From Sphingomonas sanxanigenens DSM 19645 = NX02 (GTDB lineage: Bacteria; Pseudomonadota; Alphaproteobacteria; Sphingomonadales; Sphingomonadaceae), in NCBI RefSeq assembly GCF_000512205.2, contig NZ_CP006644.1:3652520-3716519 (forward strand): 64,000 nucleotides of DNA, written 5' to 3'. Every line of letters starts with the position of its first letter. Position 1 is the first letter of the stretch. Shown here in pieces: positions 38,382 to 48,285 of the stretch. A program made the translations under genes and the position numbers. A model generated the notes under the pieces. The model was not told where the DNA came from and ran no database searches. It saw only the letters and a program-made list of their open reading frames with translations.

Positions 38382-39413
38382 ATGACGTGGATCACCAACC
38401 GCTGGTATGTCGCCGGGTGGGATTCGGAGGTCGATCGCACGCCGGTTGCGCGCACCATCTGCGGCGAGCCGCTGATGTTCTATCGCAAACTCGATCGCAG
38501 CGTCGTCGCGATGCGCGACGCCTGCCCGCACCGCCTCCTGCCGTTGTCGATGGGCTATAAGGAAGGCGATTCGGTGCGCTGCCGCTATCATGGCCTGCTC
38601 GTGGGGCCGGACGGCTGCGCCACCGAGATGCCGATCAAGAGCGAACGCGTGCCAAGGGGTGTGTGCGCGACGCTCTATCCAGTCGTCGAGAAGCATCGCT
38701 TCGTCTGGGTATGGATCGGCGATCCGGCGCGCGCCGATCCCGAGCTGGTGCCTGATTTCTGGCCGTGCAGCACGCCGGGCTGGACGTTCGACGGCGGCTA
38801 TAACCGCGTCGGCTGCGACTATCGGCTGATGATCGACAATCTGATGGATCTCAGCCACGAAACCTGGGTGCATCAGGGCTCGATCGGCCAGCATGAAATC
38901 ACCGAGGCGCCGATCGAAACCGAAGTGCGCGGCGAGGAGGTGCTGGTGCGCCGATGGATGCCGGGGATCGAACCGCCGCCGTTCTGGCGTGACGCGCTGC
39001 GCTCCGCCGGCCCCGTCGATCGCTGGCAGGTCTGCCACTTCCTGCCGCCGTCTTCGGTGCTGATCGACGTCGGCGTGTCGCCGGTCGCCGCGGGCGACAC
39101 GATCGAACGGCATGATTCGGGCGTGCGCGGATTCGTCGTCGACGCGATGACGCCGGAAACCGAGACCAGCACGCATTATTTCTGGGGCATGGCGCGCAAT
39201 TTCGACGTCGATGATCCCGGCTTCACCGCTCGCTTCAAGGCGCAGCAGGGCCGTGTGTTCGACGAGGATGTCGAGATTCTGGAGGCGCAGCAGCGCTCGA
39301 TCGACGCCAATCCCGATCTCAAGCTGCGCGGCTATTCGATCGACGAGGGCAGCGTGCGCGCGCGCGGGATCATCCGCAAGCTGGCCGCCGCCGAGTTGGC
39401 CGATGCCGGCTGA
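38382..39413 (+). CDS. vanA: Rieske oxygenase subunit, vanillate O-demethylase type
   Basis: 343 residues. The Rieske cluster motif CPHRLLPL (Cys-x-His) and CRYHG (Cys-x2-His) are 17 residues apart near 47-69. The mononuclear iron region is DNLMDLSHETWVHQGS near 148. The N-terminus MTWITNRWYVAGW is typical of VanA. The enzyme would demethylate vanillate to protocatechuate, feeding the adjacent lig pathway. The ATG at 38382 gives the family N-terminus. No reductase (vanB) lies nearby, so the electron donor must be elsewhere. A different methoxy-aromatic substrate remains possible. Confidence 0.85.
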   Translation: MTWITNRWYVAGWDSEVDRTPVARTICGEPLMFYRKLDRSVVAMRDACPHRLLPLSMGYKEGDSVRCRYHGLLVGPDGCATEMPIKSERVPRGVCATLYPVVEKHRFVWVWIGDPARADPELVPDFWPCSTPGWTFDGGYNRVGCDYRLMIDNLMDLSHETWVHQGSIGQHEITEAPIETEVRGEEVLVRRWMPGIEPPPFWRDALRSAGPVDRWQVCHFLPPSSVLIDVGVSPVAAGDTIERHDSGVRGFVVDAMTPETETSTHYFWGMARNFDVDDPGFTARFKAQQGRVFDEDVEILEAQQRSIDANPDLKLRGYSIDEGSVRARGIIRKLAAAELADAG

Positions 39414-39834
39414 GATCGGCCTCGGCGCGCTCGATACGATCCTGGGGCTGCGCATCCGCCGCGCGCATGGCGCGGTGCAGCGGCACTTCGCCGATCATTT
39501 CGCCGCGCTCGGCCTCACCCAGAAGCAGGTTTCGGTGCTGTGGCTGGCGGGCGACCACTCCGACCTCGCCCAGACCGACCTCGCCGCCGCGCTCGACATG
39601 GACCGCGCGACGACGATGACGATCGTCCACGCGCTGGAGAAGCGCGGTCTGCTCGCCCGTGCCCCGTCGCCGGGCGACCGCCGTCGCATCGCCTTCCGCC
39701 TGACCGCACAGGGCCATGCGGCGCTCGCCGCGGCACGGAGCGCGATCGCCGAGCACGAGGCCTGGCTCACCGCGCGCTTTACCGCTGACGAACGTGCCAC
39801 GCTGGAGGAATTGCTCGCGCGCATTCATGGCTGA
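39403..39834 (+). CDS. MarR-family transcriptional regulator
   Basis: 143 residues with the winged helix typical of MarR: QKQVSVLWLAGDHSDLAQTDLAAALDMDR (recognition region about 40-68), then the wing KRGLLARAPSPGDRRRIAF. The ATG at 39403 lies inside the end of vanA (11-base overlap), so both are on one mRNA. It is likely to repress vanA and the MFS gene until an aromatic acid binds. Confidence 0.85.
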   Translation: MPAEIGLGALDTILGLRIRRAHGAVQRHFADHFAALGLTQKQVSVLWLAGDHSDLAQTDLAAALDMDRATTMTIVHALEKRGLLARAPSPGDRRRIAFRLTAQGHAALAAARSAIAEHEAWLTARFTADERATLEELLARIHG

Positions 39835-39847
39835 TTTTGTTGTGTAG

Positions 39848-39858
39848 CATAACAGTAT
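39848..39858. promoter_or_regulatory. Motif CATAACAGTAT upstream of the MFS gene
   Basis: Shares CATA(A)CAGTAT with the region before vanA and lies 87 bases before the MFS start codon. Candidate operator for the MarR protein encoded immediately upstream. Confidence 0.3.
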
Positions 39859-39944
39859 CTCTCAAGACGGACAGGCGGTGCCTGACGGCGTGGGCGGAAC
39901 CATAAAGAAGGCGCGGATCGCGCACGGCGAATGACGAGGAGAGA

Positions 39945-41252
39945 ATGATGGCAATCGATCCACGCGCGGTGATCGAAGATGCGCCGATGTCGCGCTTCCA
40001 GTGGAGCATCGTCGCGACCATGATCGGCCTCAACGCGCTCGACGGATTCGATGTGCTGTCGATCAGCTTCGCCTCGCCGGGCATTGCCGCCGAATGGGGG
40101 ATCGACCGCGCCGCGCTGGGTATCGTGCTGTCGATGGAACTGGTCGGCATGGCGATCGGATCGCTCGTGCTGGGCGGCATCGCCGACCGCATCGGCCGGC
40201 GCGCGACCATCCTTTCCTGCCTCGTGCTGATGACGATCGGGATGATCGGCGCGGCGACATCCGCCGGTATCGCCGCGCTGTGCATCTGGCGCGTCCTCAC
40301 CGGCCTTGGCATCGGCGGGATGCTGGCGGCGACCAACGCCGCGGTCGCCGAGGCGGCGAACGCGAAACAGCGCTCGCTCGCCGTCGTGCTGATGGCGGGC
40401 GGCTATCCGCTCGGCACGATCGTCGGCGGATCGGTCTCCGCGCTGCTGCTCGCGCACTATGACTGGCGTGCGGTGTTCCTGTTCGGCGCGGTCTGCAGCG
40501 CGCTGTTCGTGCCGCTGGTGCTGTGGCGCGCGCCCGAATCGATCGCCTTCCTGATGCACAGCCGCCCCGCCGGCGCGCTGGCGCGGATCAACCGCACCCT
40601 CGTCCGCATGGGCCACGCCCCCGCAACCGCCCTCCCCGCCCCAGAGACGACTGGGGCACGCAAGGTGCCGGTCGTCGCGCTCTTCTCGCCTGCGCTGCTG
40701 CGACCGACGGTGGTGCTGACCATCGCCTATCTCACCCACATCATGACCTTCTATTTCATCCTCAAATGGATCCCGAAGATCGTCGTCGATATGGGCTTCC
40801 CCGCGCCGCAAGCGGCGGGCGTGCTGGTGTGGGCGAGCATCGGCGGCGCCACCGGATCGCTGGTGCTGGGGCTGCTGACCGGCCGCATCCGCGTGCTGGC
40901 GCTGACGATCACCGCGATGCTCTTCTCCACCGCGCTCGTCATCCTCTTCGGCCAGGGCCAGAGCGACCTCGCCGCGCTCTCGGCCGTCGCGGCGATGGCC
41001 GGCTTCGCCACCAACGCCGGCGTCGTCGGCCTCTATGCGCTGGTGGCGCAAGCCTTCCCCACCAGCGTCCGCGCGACCGCGACCGGCTTCGTCATCGGCA
41101 TCGGCCGCGGCGGATCGGCACTAGCCCCCGCACTGGCGGGCTTCCTGTTCGCCGGAGGCTACGGGCTGCCGACGGTGGCGCTGCTGATGGCGCTGGGCTC
41201 GGTAATCGCGGCGGGCGCGTTGATGGCGCTGCGCGGCCGCGAAAACGGCTGA
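39945..41252 (+). CDS. MFS transporter of the aromatic acid/H+ symporter type
   Basis: 435 residues, about 12 membrane segments. Asp residues in segment 1 (LNALDGFDVLSISF) match the DGxD motif of PcaK/VanK-type carriers, and the loop GGIADRIGRRATILSCL is the MFS signature. It probably imports vanillate or a related aromatic acid for the upstream oxygenase. GAGGAGA precedes the start; a second ATG immediately follows, so the start could be 39948. Confidence 0.87.
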   Translation: MMAIDPRAVIEDAPMSRFQWSIVATMIGLNALDGFDVLSISFASPGIAAEWGIDRAALGIVLSMELVGMAIGSLVLGGIADRIGRRATILSCLVLMTIGMIGAATSAGIAALCIWRVLTGLGIGGMLAATNAAVAEAANAKQRSLAVVLMAGGYPLGTIVGGSVSALLLAHYDWRAVFLFGAVCSALFVPLVLWRAPESIAFLMHSRPAGALARINRTLVRMGHAPATALPAPETTGARKVPVVALFSPALLRPTVVLTIAYLTHIMTFYFILKWIPKIVVDMGFPAPQAAGVLVWASIGGATGSLVLGLLTGRIRVLALTITAMLFSTALVILFGQGQSDLAALSAVAAMAGFATNAGVVGLYALVAQAFPTSVRATATGFVIGIGRGGSALAPALAGFLFAGGYGLPTVALLMALGSVIAAGALMALRGRENG

Positions 41253-41279
41253 CGAACGACCGGCTGGGCGGCGGATCGA

Positions 41280-42194
41280 TCAAGGCCGCCGGCCCGCTCG
41301 CGGCGATACGCCGAAGGCTCGACGGAAGGCATGGCCGAAGGCGCTCTGCGACGTATAGCCCACCGCCTGCGCTGCCTGCGCGACCGCCACGCCACCGCGG
41401 TTCAGTGCCGTTCTTGCCGCCATCAGCCGCCACGTGCGCAGATAGGACAAGGGCGGCTGCCCGACCCGGCGCGTGAATTCCGCAGAAAAGGCAGCGCGAG
41501 ACATGCCGGCGATGCCCGCGAGACGCGCAACCGTCCAGGGTTCCGCCACGTCGGCATGGATGGCCCGAAGCGCCCGGCCGAGCCGCGGATCGGAGAGCGC
41601 ACCAAGCCAGCCCATCGGCGCCTGCCGACCATAGGCACGGATCGCCTCCACCAGCAGGACGTCGGCAAGACGCGCACTGACGATTTCGCGGCCGGGCAGA
41701 TCCTCGTCGATCTCCTTGCCGATCAATTGGAGGATCGTCGCGATGGTGCCGGATGCGGGCGCGGCGCCCGATATGATCAGCGCGTCAGGCAGCATGTCGA
41801 GGAAGAAGCCGGCTTCGGCGGCGTCGATGGTGACCGTGCCGCCGATTGCGATCACATCGTCTCCGCCGAGACGCGCCACGTCACCGCCGGCGTCGTCATA
41901 AACTGCCTGTCCATCGATGGGTGCGAGGCTCGCGTCGCTGGCGACGGTATAAGCGGTGCGACCGAGGAGGCAGACGTCCCCGGCGCTCAGCAACTGCGGG
42001 TCTTTGTCCGGGCGCAGCAGCCACTGGCTACCCCGCAGCATCGCGACGAACTTGAGCCTGTCCAGCGCTGGGAAGGCCAGCGCCCATTGGCCAGCGGCCT
42101 CCATGCGCGTCCGTCGGCTGATCCGTGCGCCGAGCACGTCGAGAATGTTCGACAGCGGATCAAGGCTCGATTTAGACGAATGCGACAATTCCAT
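41280..42194 (-). CDS. AraC-family transcriptional regulator
   Basis: 304 residues. The N-terminal cupin-type ligand domain (about 10-190) contains LRPDKDPQLLSAGDVCLL. The C-terminal AraC domain has two HTH motifs: VARLAGIAGMSRAAFSAEFTR and VAQAAQAVGYTSQSAFGHAFRR, ending in GVSPRAGR. Divergent from an SDR gene 59 bases away, which it probably controls. Confidence 0.9.
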   Translation of the reverse strand: MELSHSSKSSLDPLSNILDVLGARISRRTRMEAAGQWALAFPALDRLKFVAMLRGSQWLLRPDKDPQLLSAGDVCLLGRTAYTVASDASLAPIDGQAVYDDAGGDVARLGGDDVIAIGGTVTIDAAEAGFFLDMLPDALIISGAAPASGTIATILQLIGKEIDEDLPGREIVSARLADVLLVEAIRAYGRQAPMGWLGALSDPRLGRALRAIHADVAEPWTVARLAGIAGMSRAAFSAEFTRRVGQPPLSYLRTWRLMAARTALNRGGVAVAQAAQAVGYTSQSAFGHAFRRAFGVSPRAGRRP

Positions 42195-42253
42195 GGATTA
42201 GATCGCATAGATCATCTTCGCACCGCTGCCTATCTCCTGTTCGAAGGAGACTG

Positions 42254-42991
42254 ATGATGAGCATTGCCGACAAGGTTGTGGCGATCACCGGGGCCAGCAG
42301 CGGCATCGGCCGCGCAACCGCCAAACGGCTGGCGACCGAGGGCGCGTTGGTCGTGCTCGGTGCCCGCAACGAGGCGGCATTGCGCACGGTGGTGAAGGAG
42401 ATCGAGGCGGCAGGCGGCCGGGCGGCGTTCAGGGCGACGGATGTCCGCAGCCGGCGGGACCTCGAGGCACTCGTGTCGCTGGCGGTCGAGCAGGGCGGCC
42501 GGCTCGACGCAATCGTCAACAACGCCGGTATCGGCCCCATCTCGCGCTTCGATGCACTGCGCGTCGAGGACTGGGACGCGATGATCGACGTGAACCTGCG
42601 GGGCACGCTTTACGGCATCGCCGCCGCGCTGCCGGTGTTCGAGCGGCAACGTTGCGGGCATGTGATCAACATCGTGTCTACGGCCGGGATCCAGATGGTC
42701 CCCACCATGGGTGTCTATGCCGCGACCAAGAATGCGGTGCGCACGGCGACCGAGGTGCTGCGGCAGGAGGCCGGGCCGCATCTACGCGTGACCGAGATTT
42801 CCCCGGGGATGATCGGGACGAACTTCGTCGACGGCATCACCGACGAAGCGTCCAGGCGGATGATCGAAGACCGGTTCGGCGATATCGCGATTTCACCGGA
42901 CGCGATCGCAAACGCCGTGCTTTATGCGATGGAGCAGCCGGCCGAGGTCGCCGTCGGCACCATCGTCATCCGGCCGACGGCGCAGGGATGA
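42254..42991 (+). CDS. Short-chain dehydrogenase/reductase
   Basis: 245 residues with the classical SDR pattern: cofactor motif TGASSGIGRAT at about 13-23, NNAGIG near 90, catalytic Ser in NIVSTAGIQ and Tyr-x3-Lys in YAATKNAV near 157-164. AAGGAG lies 4 bases before the first ATG (42254) and 7 before a second (42257), so either may be used. Arg-37-like residues after beta 2 (LGARNEAAL) suggest NADP. Substrate unknown. Regulated probably by the divergent AraC protein. Confidence 0.88.
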   Translation: MMSIADKVVAITGASSGIGRATAKRLATEGALVVLGARNEAALRTVVKEIEAAGGRAAFRATDVRSRRDLEALVSLAVEQGGRLDAIVNNAGIGPISRFDALRVEDWDAMIDVNLRGTLYGIAAALPVFERQRCGHVINIVSTAGIQMVPTMGVYAATKNAVRTATEVLRQEAGPHLRVTEISPGMIGTNFVDGITDEASRRMIEDRFGDIAISPDAIANAVLYAMEQPAEVAVGTIVIRPTAQG

Positions 42992-43015
42992 GCGCCTGAC
43001 GATCCTGCGCGGCGT

Positions 43016-44539
43016 TCAGGACCCGACGAGCGAGCGCCGCGCCATCGCCTTTTCGAGGTCGGGATCGACAGTGCAGCGATACGACCCGGCGTCGGCAGCC
43101 GCCCCCTTGCCCTGATAGCGCGCCGCCTGCGGATAGGGGCAGAGCTTTCGGGTCAGCACGTCCTTGCCGTCGATGCGTTTCGCGGCGGTGATCTGCTGCG
43201 GGGCCTGCCCCCGTTCCACCCAGCGGATCAGCGCCCACAGCATGTCGCGGCCCGGATCGTTCGGCCAGGTGGGCTGGCCGGAGGCGCCGAAGGCGTCGGG
43301 GCCGGGGCCGCCGCGGCAGTGATACATGCCGGGAACCATGAACAAGCGCACCGCCTCCCCAAGCCTCGCGGCGCCGCCATGGGCGCGGGCCAACGCCGCA
43401 AAATAGTCGATGGTGGGGCCCGCGTTGGTGGAGGGATCGGCCCAGCCTTGGTAGAGGATCGCCTTGCCGCCCGCCTTGATGAACGGCGCGATCGCCAGCT
43501 TGTCCGCGCGCAGTTCGGGCATCGCGCGGTTGGCGGCATCGAGATCGGCGGTAGGGCGGAAGCCGTCCTCGTTCCAGTTGGGGTCGTTGTAGACGCCGTC
43601 CGCCCACATCGCGCGCAGCAGTGGAGAGGGCGGCCCCGGGCGGGTGCGGACTCCGGGTAGCAGGCCCCCGTCCATCGCCCTCCCCTGCTCGTCCCTCATC
43701 GGCGAGACGATCGTCTTCAGCATCGCCAGCCTGGGGGCGGTGAGACAGCGACCGGTCTGGCCGGGCTTGCACAGCAAGGTCTCGACGCGGAAGCGGCAGG
43801 CCATCGGGTTGGCGATGATGCCGTCGACCACCCCATCCGCCGCGTCGCAGGCCGCAGTCGCCTTCGCCTCGTAGAGCGACCAGTCGGCATCGGTCAGCCC
43901 GGCGTCCGGCATCTGCTTCTGCTGCAGCGAGAACCACATCATCCGCACCGACTGCAGCGGCATATAGGGCCCCGGCGCGCCGGCGATCACGCCGTCATAA
44001 TCGCCCGGATAGTTCTGCATTTCCTTCAGCGCCTGCCGGCCGCCCCCCGAGCAACCGGTGAAATAGCTGCGGTCGACCGCGCGGCCATAGAAGGCGGCGG
44101 CGAGCCGCTTGGCGGCGCCCGTGGTCAGGTGGACGGCGCGATGCTCATAGTCGACGCGCGCCTTGGGATCGGCCATCCAGCGCGCCTGGCTGGCCTTGTG
44201 GCCGCTGTCCGTGGTGACGGTGGCGAAGCCCTCCGCCACACGCTGGCTCATATCGATATAGTTGTAGACACCGGCGTCGCCGCCCACCCCGGCGCCGAGC
44301 AACCGGCCGTTCCAATTGGCAGGCAGCCATAACTCGAACCCGATATTGCCCTCGATTACCGCTTCCACACGGCAGAAGGGCACCGAGACCGGCAGCCCGC
44401 GATAGGGTCCGCGGCTGTTCGGCGCCTCCCACGCCGGCGGCGGCGCGATGGGCGTGGCGCCGGTGACTTTGACATCGCCCGCATGCGTGCCGGTCAACGC
44501 CGCGCAGCCGGCGAGCGCGGCCGCGATCAGCCCTGCCAT
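43016..44539 (-). CDS. Tannase/feruloyl esterase-family lipoprotein
   Basis: 507 residues. An N-terminal hydrophobic segment with lipobox-like AALAGC suggests an envelope-anchored esterase. The alpha/beta hydrolase core has the nucleophile in GCSGGGRQAL near residue 164, WNGRLLGAGVGGDAG, a DGIIANPMAC segment and a C-terminal MVPGMYHCRGGPG with the catalytic His. The family cleaves esters of aromatic acids. The start overlaps the stop of the TonB receptor by one base, so receptor and esterase are coupled. Last gene of the LacI-linked operon. Confidence 0.88.
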   Translation of the reverse strand: MAGLIAAALAGCAALTGTHAGDVKVTGATPIAPPPAWEAPNSRGPYRGLPVSVPFCRVEAVIEGNIGFELWLPANWNGRLLGAGVGGDAGVYNYIDMSQRVAEGFATVTTDSGHKASQARWMADPKARVDYEHRAVHLTTGAAKRLAAAFYGRAVDRSYFTGCSGGGRQALKEMQNYPGDYDGVIAGAPGPYMPLQSVRMMWFSLQQKQMPDAGLTDADWSLYEAKATAACDAADGVVDGIIANPMACRFRVETLLCKPGQTGRCLTAPRLAMLKTIVSPMRDEQGRAMDGGLLPGVRTRPGPPSPLLRAMWADGVYNDPNWNEDGFRPTADLDAANRAMPELRADKLAIAPFIKAGGKAILYQGWADPSTNAGPTIDYFAALARAHGGAARLGEAVRLFMVPGMYHCRGGPGPDAFGASGQPTWPNDPGRDMLWALIRWVERGQAPQQITAAKRIDGKDVLTRKLCPYPQAARYQGKGAAADAGSYRCTVDPDLEKAMARRSLVGS

Positions 44540-47178
44540 CAGAACTTCACTGCCGCCGTGACGGAGATCAGCCGCGGGATCGGGTTGGCCGACTGCGGAT
44601 CGAAGCCGTTGGTGGTGTCGACGAAGGGCGGATCCTCGTCGAACAGGTTGCGAACATCCGCCGACAGGGTGACATGTTCATTGAGTTCATACCCCAGCGA
44701 CAGATCGAACGTGTCGTAGTTGCTCACGTCCTGCCGCGGCGTGACGCTGTTGTTGAAATAGCCCCGCAGATGGTTCCAGGTGAAGCGCCCGCGCACCCCG
44801 CCCCACTTGACGCCGATATCGGCCTGGCTGCGGAAGCTCTGGGTGAAGCCCAGCGTGTCGGCGACGTCGATCAGCCCGGCGCCGGGCACCGCCTCGAACA
44901 GATAGTCGAGCAGGTAGGTGCCCTGCACGCCGGCATCGAGCTTCACGTCACCCCATTGCCAGTCATAGGCGAGCACGAAATCGAGCCCGCGCATCAGCGA
45001 AGTGCCGAGGTTCTGGCGGCGACCGTCGGCGATGAAGGTGACGTCCGCAGGGTTGATCGCGCTGTTGATCGGCAGGCCCGAGGCGAGCAGCGCCGCGATC
45101 TCCGCCTGGCTCGGATCGAACTGGACGAAAGAGTCGTAGACCGGGTTGGTCAGCAGCCCCGGCGTGCCCCGCAGCGCCTGGATCTGATCGGTATAGTCGA
45201 TACGGAAATAGCTGAGCGAGGCGACGAGCCCCGGAATGTCCTCGGGCGCCGCTTCGACGCCGAACGACCAGGTCTTCGCCTGTTCGGGCATCAGGTTCGG
45301 ATTGCCGCCGGCGATGCCGATGCCGATCTGGTTGCCCGCCGGCCCCGGCAGCGTATCGAAATAAAGGCCGGCGCCGCCCGCCAAGGTCGACACCTCGGTA
45401 AAGGTCGGCGCGCGGAACGAGGTGCCGTAGGTGCCCTTCAACGTCAGCCCCGGGAAGGGCGCGTAGGTGAGACCGATCTTCGGATTGGTCGTGCTGCCGA
45501 AGTCGCTGTAATTCTCGTGCCGCACCGCAAGGCTCAGCGACAGCCGTTCGAAGCCGGGAGATGCGTTGCCGGCGCCGACGATCGGAACGAAGAGTTCGCC
45601 GAACACCGCATCGACGTTGCGCTTGCCCGAGTCCGCGGTGGTCACCGGCGTCGCCGCCTGCCCGCTCAGCAGATCGGTGAAGGTATATTCCACGCGATGC
45701 TCGGCACCCACCGCGATGCGCACGGCGCCGCCGGGCAGGTCGAACAGCGATCCATCGAGCTGGCCGTTGATCACGTCCAGCCTGGTGCGTCCTGTGATGA
45801 CGAACAGATTGTCGGTGATGCGCGCCAGCGTATCCGGATTGTTGGCGCCGCCGAACACGTTGAGCGCCGTTGCCGGGTTGGTGTCCGCGAGCGCGCGGGC
45901 GAGCGCACCGGCGTTGACGCCGGAGCGGCGGCGGTCCGCCACCTCCTCGGATTCGCCGTGGGCGTAATAGACCGTGCCCCGGAAGTCGCCGAACAGGTTG
46001 GCCTCGACGCCGCCCGAAACGTTCCATGAGGAAGCGTGATACGGATTGCGGAGCTGGCCCAGTTCCGGAACCAGCGAGTAGGCGACGTTGACCGAGGTTG
46101 CACCCGGCACCGGGCTGACGAAGAAGGGATTGGTGCTTGGCACGGTGGCGTTGACCGTCGGGTTGATCAGCACATCGCCTTCGCGCCGCGAATAGAAGCC
46201 ATCGGCGAAGACGCGGATATCGTCGGTGATGTCCTGGCTGAACGCCCCGACCACGCTGATCCGCTCCTGCGGCGGGATGACATAGTCGCTATCGCCGTAG
46301 AAGCAGCGATTGCTGGTGCCGCGCACCAGCGAACCGACATTGGCGCCGGTGACGCCGCCCGCCGGGATCGCATAGGTGCCACCACCAACGGTGATCGTGC
46401 CGGGGTTGCAGTTTGTCACGCGCAGGTCACGCCCGCCGCGGTCGCGATTGTCGTTCTCGTAGAAATCGAGCTCCGATCCGCGCAGCACCTTGTTGGAGGT
46501 ATATTCGGCGGCGATCATCGCGTTGCCGCTGCTCCATTTGTGCCCCGCGATCGCGGCGAACTGCTTCTCGTCGTAGTTGCCGTCGGTAAAGCCGTAGCGG
46601 GCACGGGCCTCGATGCCCGAAAAGTCACGGCGCAAGATGAAGTTCACCACACCCGCGACCGCATCCGATCCGTAGATCGCCGACGCGCCGTCCGCGACCA
46701 CCTCGACGCGGCCGAGCGCGATCGACGGGATTACCGAGGGGTCGGTAAACTGGCCCTGCGTGCCCTGCGGCGGCAAGCGCTTGCCGTCATAGAGCAGCAA
46801 GGTCGCGTTGGTCGAAAGCCCGCGCAGGTTGATGCCGGCGCCGCGCGTCGCGTTGGCCGCGCCATTCTGGGCCGAGCCGCCGGCGCGGTTCGCGCCGAGC
46901 GAGACGACCTGCGGCACGCGGCGGAGCAGATCGTTGGTGGAGGTGACCGGCTCCTGCGCGATCGCATCTGCATCGATCGCGATCACGTTCGACCCCACCG
47001 GATCGATGCCGCGGATGCGGCTGCCGGTAACGACGATCTCCTGCTCTTCCTTCTCCGAAAGCGGGGGCGCCTCTGGCGCGGGATCGGCGGTCTGCGCGAA
47101 GGCCGGCAGAGCAAGGCCGAGGGCGAGCGCGCCCAGCGCGGTGCGGCCCATCAGCAGCGTGGATCGGGTGACGGTCAT
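44539..47178 (-). CDS. TonB-dependent receptor
   Basis: 879 residues. Signal peptide about 1-29 (ending PAFAQ), a TonB box-like EIVVTGSRI near 48, plug domain to about 180 with RGLSTNATLLLYDGKRLPP, then the beta-barrel ending LISVTAAVKF. It imports the substrate of the operon. The gene lies 60 bases after the membrane-protein gene and directly precedes the tannase-family esterase. Confidence 0.92.
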   Translation of the reverse strand: MTVTRSTLLMGRTALGALALGLALPAFAQTADPAPEAPPLSEKEEQEIVVTGSRIRGIDPVGSNVIAIDADAIAQEPVTSTNDLLRRVPQVVSLGANRAGGSAQNGAANATRGAGINLRGLSTNATLLLYDGKRLPPQGTQGQFTDPSVIPSIALGRVEVVADGASAIYGSDAVAGVVNFILRRDFSGIEARARYGFTDGNYDEKQFAAIAGHKWSSGNAMIAAEYTSNKVLRGSELDFYENDNRDRGGRDLRVTNCNPGTITVGGGTYAIPAGGVTGANVGSLVRGTSNRCFYGDSDYVIPPQERISVVGAFSQDITDDIRVFADGFYSRREGDVLINPTVNATVPSTNPFFVSPVPGATSVNVAYSLVPELGQLRNPYHASSWNVSGGVEANLFGDFRGTVYYAHGESEEVADRRRSGVNAGALARALADTNPATALNVFGGANNPDTLARITDNLFVITGRTRLDVINGQLDGSLFDLPGGAVRIAVGAEHRVEYTFTDLLSGQAATPVTTADSGKRNVDAVFGELFVPIVGAGNASPGFERLSLSLAVRHENYSDFGSTTNPKIGLTYAPFPGLTLKGTYGTSFRAPTFTEVSTLAGGAGLYFDTLPGPAGNQIGIGIAGGNPNLMPEQAKTWSFGVEAAPEDIPGLVASLSYFRIDYTDQIQALRGTPGLLTNPVYDSFVQFDPSQAEIAALLASGLPINSAINPADVTFIADGRRQNLGTSLMRGLDFVLAYDWQWGDVKLDAGVQGTYLLDYLFEAVPGAGLIDVADTLGFTQSFRSQADIGVKWGGVRGRFTWNHLRGYFNNSVTPRQDVSNYDTFDLSLGYELNEHVTLSADVRNLFDEDPPFVDTTNGFDPQSANPIPRLISVTAAVKF

Positions 47179-47238
47179 GTCTCTCTCCTCTGGTCGCCGC
47201 CCGCCTGTGTCGGCGGTTCGGACGGAGTTGTGTTGGGA

Positions 47239-48285
47239 TCAGGTGGTTTCCGCGCGCGCCGCCTTTACCGGGCGCTGTGAGAAGCGGGGGGCAAGCGAAA
47301 GCAACACGATGGCGCCGATCAGGATCGCCGCTCCGGTCAGCTCGGCCGGACGCGGTGCGTTCAGGCCCCAGAACCAGGACAGGATCAGCGCACCGCCGAC
47401 ACCGGCAACGAGGCTCGCTGCGCGCTCCAGCGGCACGCAATAGGCGTTCTCGCGCGGATCGAGCAGGATGATGATGGCGAACACGCTGACGATGGTCAGC
47501 GTCACGCCGATGCCGAACAGCGGCAGGATCACCGGATCGGTCCACACCGAGACGAAGCCCCAGCCGAGCGCGCCGGACTGGTTGCCGATGCCGGAGGCGG
47601 AGATCGCCGCGAGGATCGCCACCGACAGGGGCAGCGCGAACACCTTCTCCTCGACGAAATATTTGCGCACCGAGGCGGGATCGCCGCTCTTCGACACCTT
47701 CGTCATTACCGCGAGGCGGATGAAGTAGCCGATGGTGTAAAGCACCACCGTGAGGATCGCGAGCGGCGGCAGATGGAAACCGCCGCGATCGGAGAGCGTG
47801 ATCGCCAGCGCCGCGAGCACCATCGCCAGCGCCGTCCAGCTCCACCAGCGCACGCGGCGGCCGAACGCCAGGTCGACGAGCGGCGCGATCAGCAGGATGT
47901 CCCCGCGCATCAGCAACTGGATGAACGGGATCGAGACGCCCTCGAAGGTGAAGGAGAGCGGCACGGTGAACAGCACCAGCGCGGTGCCGATGCCGGACAG
48001 GAAGGTATATTTGGTCGGCACCGGGATGCGACGGCCGCCGATCATCACGCCATTGGCATCCTTGTGCCAGCCGGACCACCAGATGAAGAGGTAGGTCAGC
48101 ACCATGCTGATGATCAGCGAGGCCGGCAGCGTCTCCAGCCCGGTCAGCGGGCGCCCCAGCCCGGCGTGCGGCATGCTCGTCACCAGCTTGGTGATGATCA
48201 CATTGGGCAGATAGGCGATCAGGTAGAGCCCGACATAGGCCTCCAGCGGGAAGGCCGCCGGCTTCGCTGCCACGCCACCGCTCAC
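47239..48285 (-). CDS. Multi-spanning membrane protein, DMT/EamA-like transporter
   Basis: 348 residues with about 10 hydrophobic segments. The last membrane region (ELTGAAILIGAIVLLSLAPR) has the feel of EamA/DMT-family exporters. A charged KYFVEEKVFALP segment and LLDPRENAYCVPLERAAS are distinctive. The start overlaps the capA-like stop by 4 bases. A role in moving the operon's substrate or product across the inner membrane is inferred. Confidence 0.65.
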   Translation of the reverse strand: MSGGVAAKPAAFPLEAYVGLYLIAYLPNVIITKLVTSMPHAGLGRPLTGLETLPASLIISMVLTYLFIWWSGWHKDANGVMIGGRRIPVPTKYTFLSGIGTALVLFTVPLSFTFEGVSIPFIQLLMRGDILLIAPLVDLAFGRRVRWWSWTALAMVLAALAITLSDRGGFHLPPLAILTVVLYTIGYFIRLAVMTKVSKSGDPASVRKYFVEEKVFALPLSVAILAAISASGIGNQSGALGWGFVSVWTDPVILPLFGIGVTLTIVSVFAIIILLDPRENAYCVPLERAASLVAGVGGALILSWFWGLNAPRPAELTGAAILIGAIVLLSLAPRFSQRPVKAARAETT

